Source of the DNA: Scytalidium lignicola
Lineage: Eukaryota; Ascomycota; Leotiomycetes
Direction: 5' to 3'
DNA length: 36,605 bases
Assembly: GCA_002812745.2 (NCBI GenBank)
Contig: NCSJ02000399.1
Span: forward strand, 1-36,605
The translations under genes and the position numbers were made by a program. Positions 32,150 to 36,605 of this stretch are shown here, piece by piece; position 1 is the stretch's first letter, and each line of letters opens with the position of its first letter. The notes under the pieces are model-generated. The model saw nothing but the letters and a program-made list of their open reading frames with translations, ran no database searches and was not told the origin of the DNA.

Positions 32150-32578
32150 TCACCTCTCATTCAATGCTTCTGGCCTTGAAAATCTTAGCACGACCAGCGG
32201 GCCGCAAGCAGAAATCGCACGCCGGAATCTCGATCGATTCACAGTCCGGACACTGAGGAGGATTTCCGCGTAATAGATCTGCAATAATTTCAAGGCAAAC
32301 TCCGCATGGACTTCTCTTCTCTGTATCAGTTGCAACGGCGCGCCTGTCTGCTCTCTACTGTAGTACAGTGATACGCCGCTTACCACGACACCTACAACAC
32401 CTACGAGACCGAATGCTATAGCTAGCCCAAGTTCCGCTGGTGATGTTCCGCGTTCAACAGGACGGAAGCCACGTATAATGAGCTCACTATCATCACTGAG
32501 AGTTCTATTGGTTGGCTTAAAGATCGCGGCAGACCCAGGCAAACTCCTGCCAATGATGAGCTCGGAAAAGGTTGTCAC
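32150..32578 (-). other. Open stretch with one hydrophobic segment, gene status uncertain
   Basis: A 142-codon open minus-strand frame without any ATG (it opens on GTG). It encodes one convincing membrane-like segment (LGLAIAFGLVGVVGVVVSGVSLYY) followed by a basic tail. It lies directly downstream of the BCS1-like relic, but no splice join between them was found. It may be an exon of a lost gene or chance. Confidence 0.25.
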
Positions 32579-32624
32579 AAAGAATAGCTAGGAAACCTAC
32601 AATTTGCAGAAGATCTCTAACTGT

Positions 32625-33143
32625 TTAATCTAACTGGTTGATCCGATCATCAGCGATTCTTGCCAAGTCTTCTATTGCATCCTGAACATCCTCTAAATCC
32701 CTTCCTCCGTTGTAAAGATAACAATATTTCTGGACAAAGACTTTGGCAACATTAACATTTTCTCGTAAGGTAAATTGTGTTGCATTGGTGAATTCCACCT
32801 TGTAATCAATTCGTCCTGCTCGAACGAGTGCTTCGTCAAGTCTGTCCAAATAGTTTGTCGTCATCACTAAGACCCTACCTTCAACACTAGAGACACCATC
32901 GAGCACGTTTATAAGTCCAGAAAAAGAAATACCCTTCTTCTGCTCTTGGCTATATTGCTGATCTCCCTTTTCTTGTCGGCGTTCAAGGCCAGCCGAATCG
33001 ATATCTTCCAGTAACATAATGCACCGCGCTGGAAGACTGGAAAAGAGAATGGGAAGGTCTTCATCAGTTAAGTCCGAGTTTGCAAATTCCATCGTGTAAA
33101 TTCCTAAGCCAAATACTGCCGTCAATGCAGTAGCTATTTTTCA
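32625..33143 (-). pseudogene. Truncated BCS1-like AAA ATPase fragment
   Basis: The minus strand encodes the centre of an AAA domain: FGLGIYTMEFANSDLTDEDL, the Walker B segment CIMLLEDIDSAG, GISFSGLINVLDGVSSVEGR, the sensor-1 stretch VLVMTTNYLDRLDEALVRAG and the arginine-rich RIDYKVEF. The Walker A loop expected about 15 residues upstream is missing. In its place is CCCCCCTTGAAAAATAG with a stop, followed by IATALTAVFGL, which matches the end of the usual P-loop helix. No BCS1 N-terminal domain is visible farther upstream. After VEF the C-terminus diverges and ends at 32625. Lacking ATP binding, it cannot be a working ATPase. Fungal genomes carry many cytosolic BCS1-like paralogues; this is a decayed one. 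Confidence 0.75.
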
Positions 33144-33499
33144 AGGGGGGATAGTATTTCCCCAATCAGCACTTTCGCCATTATTGACTCGCTTATTTCA
33201 TCCGCTTTGAGTGTAATTACTGTAGTACAAAACCCTAGATTGAGGCAGCCGTGCGCTTATAGATTCATAATATACGTCAAGGAGAATCATATTACTAAAG
33301 GCGTAATATTGCTTCACGCGAGGGTGTACCCGCTTCGAGTATGTCATCTGGAGAGCAAGATTAGACTAAAACACGGTCGATAAAAGGAGGCGAGGTTGAA
33401 CTTGTACATTACCATTATGATTATTACCCGTGTACCATCCACCTTGGACCCATTATATGCACCGTCTAGCTTACCTGATGCACCATCCATCCCTCGCCA
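33144..33499. other. Intergenic flank of the GT32 gene
   Basis: The 3' side of the GT32 gene and upstream side of the ATPase relic. No motif, repeat or RNA gene was recognised. Confidence 0.35.
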
Positions 33500-34929
33500 T
33501 CATAACCTCAACAAATCTTCCATCACCTCCAACTCCTTATTCTTCTTCCTGGGACTCTCATCCTTCGCCCTCTGCTCCCTAGCCCTCTGCTCCCTCCTCG
33601 CCTCCCTCCTCATCCTCCCCCAACACCTCACAACGCCCAGCACGCACAACCCAACCAAGGCTACAATCCCCATAGCCAGGAAGACAAGATGTTCCCCAAC
33701 CAAAAGAAACATCATATTATCCCAATTAACCCATGTGCCGCCCCTCTCCTGCGTGAAGAACACCCATGGATCAGCGTCGAGGCGGTCATCCATCATAAGG
33801 CGATAGATTTCCTGCCATCGTTTCCCTTCGCGTTGCCCTTCGGATCCGTGTCCCTCGTTTAGGTTTTGCCGGCGTCTATACCTTTGCCGGTGGTATTTCT
33901 CCCAAATCGCTGTCTCAAACCATTGCCCGCTAGCGTAGGAGATCGTCACATAAGGGAAGAAGTAGTAGTAGTTGTAAGAGATGAGTTTGCTTGTGAGGAG
34001 AACCCAGAAGGGATGGTTTGGCGCAGAGCCAAGGACGTTGTTTGATAAGGCACCACGACCGCCGTCGGCTACGAAGGCAGGAAGGTAAAGGAGGGGGGTG
34101 AGGTTCTCGAGACAGCCCTAAGAGGAAAAGGAGGTTGGATTAGCATTTGCCCAGCACGTGGCACCACGGCAGCGTAAAGGTACGTCAAATAATCCGAGAG
34201 ATCCGAAGATGGTTGGAAGGAGAAAGAGATAAGGTGAGAGGCTTGCGGGTCTCGGCACTCGCCCGGCGCATCCGCCATGAATCATCCAGATGTGGGGACG
34301 CACAACCGTGACAATAATAATAATGATGGAGCAAAAGACAGAACGGGATATCTCTTCGTACATACATTATCCAGATCCAGATATATTCCGCCGTAGTGTC
34401 GCAGGAGGAAGTAGCGCACCGAGTCGACTCGCTGGACGGGGAAGGGGTACGCGTCATACGTCGCCAGGAACCACGGGTACTCGGCCGCGAGGAAGTCTCT
34501 GGATGTCGCCTCTGTCCACAGCTTTTGTCACAATCAACCAAATCAGCTACCATTATAAGTGCTGGTGCTGCTCTTCGCAAAACCCCACCAAAAACCTACT
34601 TTAAACTCCCATCCCTTATTCAATTCCATGCACGTCTGCCGCACCTCCTCCCAATCCGCGGGGATCATCTCCGTTCCGTTGTTGGAGTCGCTACCTCCCG
34701 AGCTGCTTCCCCAGGAATGGTACACCTGGTGGATAAGCTTCGGGATGTGTTGCGGTCTGCTATCAGGCGGTGTCGTCGAGGCGTAGGCTTCGACGACCTC
34801 TGTCTGCGTGATGGCGGGCCCGGCATGCTCGAAGAAGATCTGGATGAAGGAGACTAGACGGCTGAGGAAGAAGGTGAGTGTCAAGAAGACGATGCAGGCG
34901 AGGAGGACGATGTTGGTGCGGAGGCGCAT
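33500..34929 (-). CDS. GT32 mannosyltransferase, MIPC-synthase-like (SUR1/CSH1 family)
   Basis: Three minus-strand exons (34600-34929, 34366-34521, 33500-34117) join in phase into 367 residues. The start at 34929 is the ATG immediately before the N-terminal membrane anchor (TNIVLLACIVFLTLTFFL); upstream in-frame sequence has no ATG. The catalytic region shows IPKLIHQVYHSW, EYPWFLATYDAYPFPVQR, and the metal-binding DXD in GGIYLDLDNGC (D159, D161). A second membrane segment (LVFLAMGIVALVGLCVLGVV) precedes a very basic Arg/Lys/Glu tail. Family knowledge: transfers mannose from GDP-mannose to inositol-phosphoceramide in the Golgi. Intron 2 is 248 bases, about four times the others here. No breaks. 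It probably marks the conserved flank of the accessory region. Confidence 0.9.
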
Positions 34930-35552
34930 GACTGCAATGCGCTCTGCAGAGGAATGATTCCAGGAGTTCGCCCGGTGAGGTTGGGCGAGGTTCAAGGACC
35001 TGGTGAGAAGAGAAAGGTAAGTTTGAAGGTGTATTGCGACGTTGAGGCTTTTCCCTTCCTCCGTAGAGACCACGATAGCGAAGTGTCGGCGCCAGGGAGT
35101 TGGGGATTGCGATGCGACACGTAACGCGATATTCGCACTAGTCAGTGGAGGTTATTCGTACTTCTTTGCGAATCCGCAGGACTTTATTCGAGTGAATCTA
35201 TGATTCTATGATTCTATAATACTAATCCTCCTTTCTCATCGTGCCTTTTCCACACACGATATTCCGGGGGAACCAGTGAGACCCTTTCTGGGTGTCACTG
35301 CAATCTCCATGATGAGGATCCCAGGTGTAGCGAGCAGGCTGACCACTTGGCCACACCATAACATGCTGGTATGTCACTTTCTGCGAACAATTTCCTTTCT
35401 CATCTAATGTTCCTAGCCATATTCAGCTCGTGAAAGTCTACTGGTAGGAGCCAGTAGGGTAATAGTACATTCAGGGGAAAACTCAGGTAGGCATGGGCAT
35501 GGGCTTTGCTGCGGTGGGGTACGAAATCACGGTGCTTCCGTCGCCGGATTGA
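34930..35552. other. Divergent promoter region, GT32 and GT2-like genes
   Basis: About 620 bases between two outward-transcribed glycosyltransferase genes, so likely a shared control region. A TCTATGATTC/TCTATGATTC near-tandem lies at about 35195-35216. The minus strand near 35346 has a TGGCCAAGTGG A-box-like motif, but no tRNA folds around it. Confidence 0.4.
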
Positions 35553-36605
35553 ATGATGGACTACCATATCACATCCAAGCTCCAACCAACCAACCCCGCT
35601 GGTGATATCTCTTCCTTTACTCTCCCTCCCTTATTCACTTCTCGTCTCTTACTTCTCCATCTTCTTCCCTCCCGTCCTCGTGTGCAGCTCAACGACTTTC
35701 ACCTTTCCTCTTCCTCGTCTCCTCATCGCCGTCTGGTCTCGTCATGGCTTCCTAGCGTCGTTTCTGAGGATACTCTCATCGGCTCGCTGCCCTCGTCACG
35801 ATCTAGCAACTCAGGCGAGACTGAACTGGAGTATGGCAATGAACTGAACGTCATCCATGCCGTCTTGATTCCCAATTACAAGGAAGATATCAATGGCCTA
35901 CGAGAAACGCTGGATGTCCTCGCCTGCCACCCTCAAGCACCATATCAATATGATGTGAGTACAGCGTTACACGAGTCACCTAATCAGTGGTCTCGGGCTA
36001 CAGTCACGACTTACTGACATATATATAGATCTATCTGGCCATGGAATCACGTGAAGTGGATAGTGATATCAAAGCCAGGGTTCTCGTCTCAGAGTTCACC
36101 TACAGGTTCCGCTCTATCAAGTTCACCTTGCACCCCGGTGATATCCCAGGAGAGGCACTAGGCAAGAGTAGCAATGTAGCATGGGCTTCTCGCAAGGCCA
36201 GCGAGCGATATCTACTCAAGACTCGGGAAGAAGTCATCGTCACGATTATCGACGGTCTGATATGATTATCATCACCTGAAAACTAGAACTCCAAGCTAAT
36301 GCATCTCACAACTGACAGTCATCTTTCCACGGATTACTTCGCCATGGTCACTACCATGCATCTCGCATATCCAGAAACCACATCCACAACGATGTACTCA
36401 GCACCCATCATCTTCGACCGCAACGCCCACAACGTCCCAGCACTGGTCCGCACGGCAGACATCCTCTGGTGCGCCGCCGGTCTCTCAGGGCTCTACGCAA
36501 GCTCCACAATCCGGCCACCAACATCAGTCTCCCTCACACTGACCCTGATCGACATAGTCGGCGGATGGGACGCTGACTCGGCCGCAATAGGAGAAGATCT
36601 ACACA
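35553..36605 (+). pseudogene. GT2-like membrane glycosyltransferase, partial, frame break at exon 2/3 junction
   Basis: Exon 1 (open from ATG 35553 to 35954) ends with IHAVLIPNYKEDINGLRETL. A GTGAGT intron 35955-36028 leads to exon 2 (36029-36254; IYLAMESRE, GKSSNVAWASRKASERYL, EEVIVTIID). The third segment (36320 to the edge, open) encodes HLSTDYFAMVT, YSAPIIFDRN, RTADILWCAAGLS and GGWDADSAAIGEDLH, all typical of the family. The only visible intron between them (36255-36318, donor GTCTGA, acceptor CAG) leaves the third segment one base out of frame. The DADT residues expected between IID and HLS, which include the metal-binding DXD, are absent. A small deletion at the acceptor would explain both. 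The true start is uncertain: the CT-rich DNA at 35590-35740 looks like a leader. The 3' end is outside the window. Confidence 0.72.

Noticed and set aside
35268..35358. Minus-strand TGGCCAAGTGG A-box with a GGTTCCCCC B-box-like motif, possible tRNA or SINE
   Set aside because: The D-stem does not pair, the B-box lacks the RA core and the acceptor ends do not match.

Overview
The window is nuclear DNA of a filamentous ascomycete (Pezizomycotina). The genes have short introns (about 45-80 bases) with GT...AG ends and CTAAC/CTGAC-type branch points. A Ty1/Copia retrotransposon is present, as are fungal-restricted families such as DUF3435, fungal transcription-factor-domain proteins and F-box/LRR proteins. 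The long AT-rich intergenic stretches also fit. I cannot name the class or species from sequence alone. Exon structures were built by hand from open frames, splice signals and family conservation.

Layout. 1-2941: left-truncated Copia element on the minus strand (5' LTR, primer-binding site, gag, protease and integrase; reverse transcriptase lies off the edge). 3415-5891: intact five-exon DUF3435 tyrosine-recombinase-like gene with a C-terminal zinc finger. 6589-8548: F-box/LRR gene with one frameshift. 11427-12473: secreted or membrane-active protein of unknown function with an in-frame stop that alternative splicing could remove. 12775-13077: small two-exon gene of unknown function on the minus strand. 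14133-15723: degenerate C2H2-like gene. 16748-18361: intact transcription-factor-domain protein without a zinc cluster. 19374-20476: secreted beta-propeller (SMP-30-like). 20834-21212: frameshifted cupin. 22213-23352: MDR oxidoreductase. 24783-27093: GH20 hexosaminidase with a C-terminal LamG-like domain. 27302-28447: NAD(P)-dependent epimerase/reductase. 28820-30402: alginate-lyase-family gene with one internal stop. 31035-31247: minimal MADS-box protein. 32150-33143: remnant of a BCS1-like AAA ATPase and an adjoining open stretch. 33500-34929: GT32 sphingolipid mannosyltransferase. 35553-end: GT2-like glycosyltransferase with a frame break, running off the right edge.

How it fits together. 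The last 3 kb looks like ordinary housekeeping sequence (membrane glycosyltransferases). The left 33 kb looks like accessory sequence: a retrotransposon, a recombinase-family gene, relics, and a run of secreted or carbohydrate-active genes (GH20, polysaccharide lyase, propeller) next to oxidoreductases. Seven loci have reading-frame breaks, while the Copia ORF, the DUF3435 gene and the central metabolic genes remain open. The DUF3435 gene belongs to the broad family that includes Starship captains, so a large mobile element carrying the accessory genes is a testable hypothesis. No element boundary could be demonstrated within the window.
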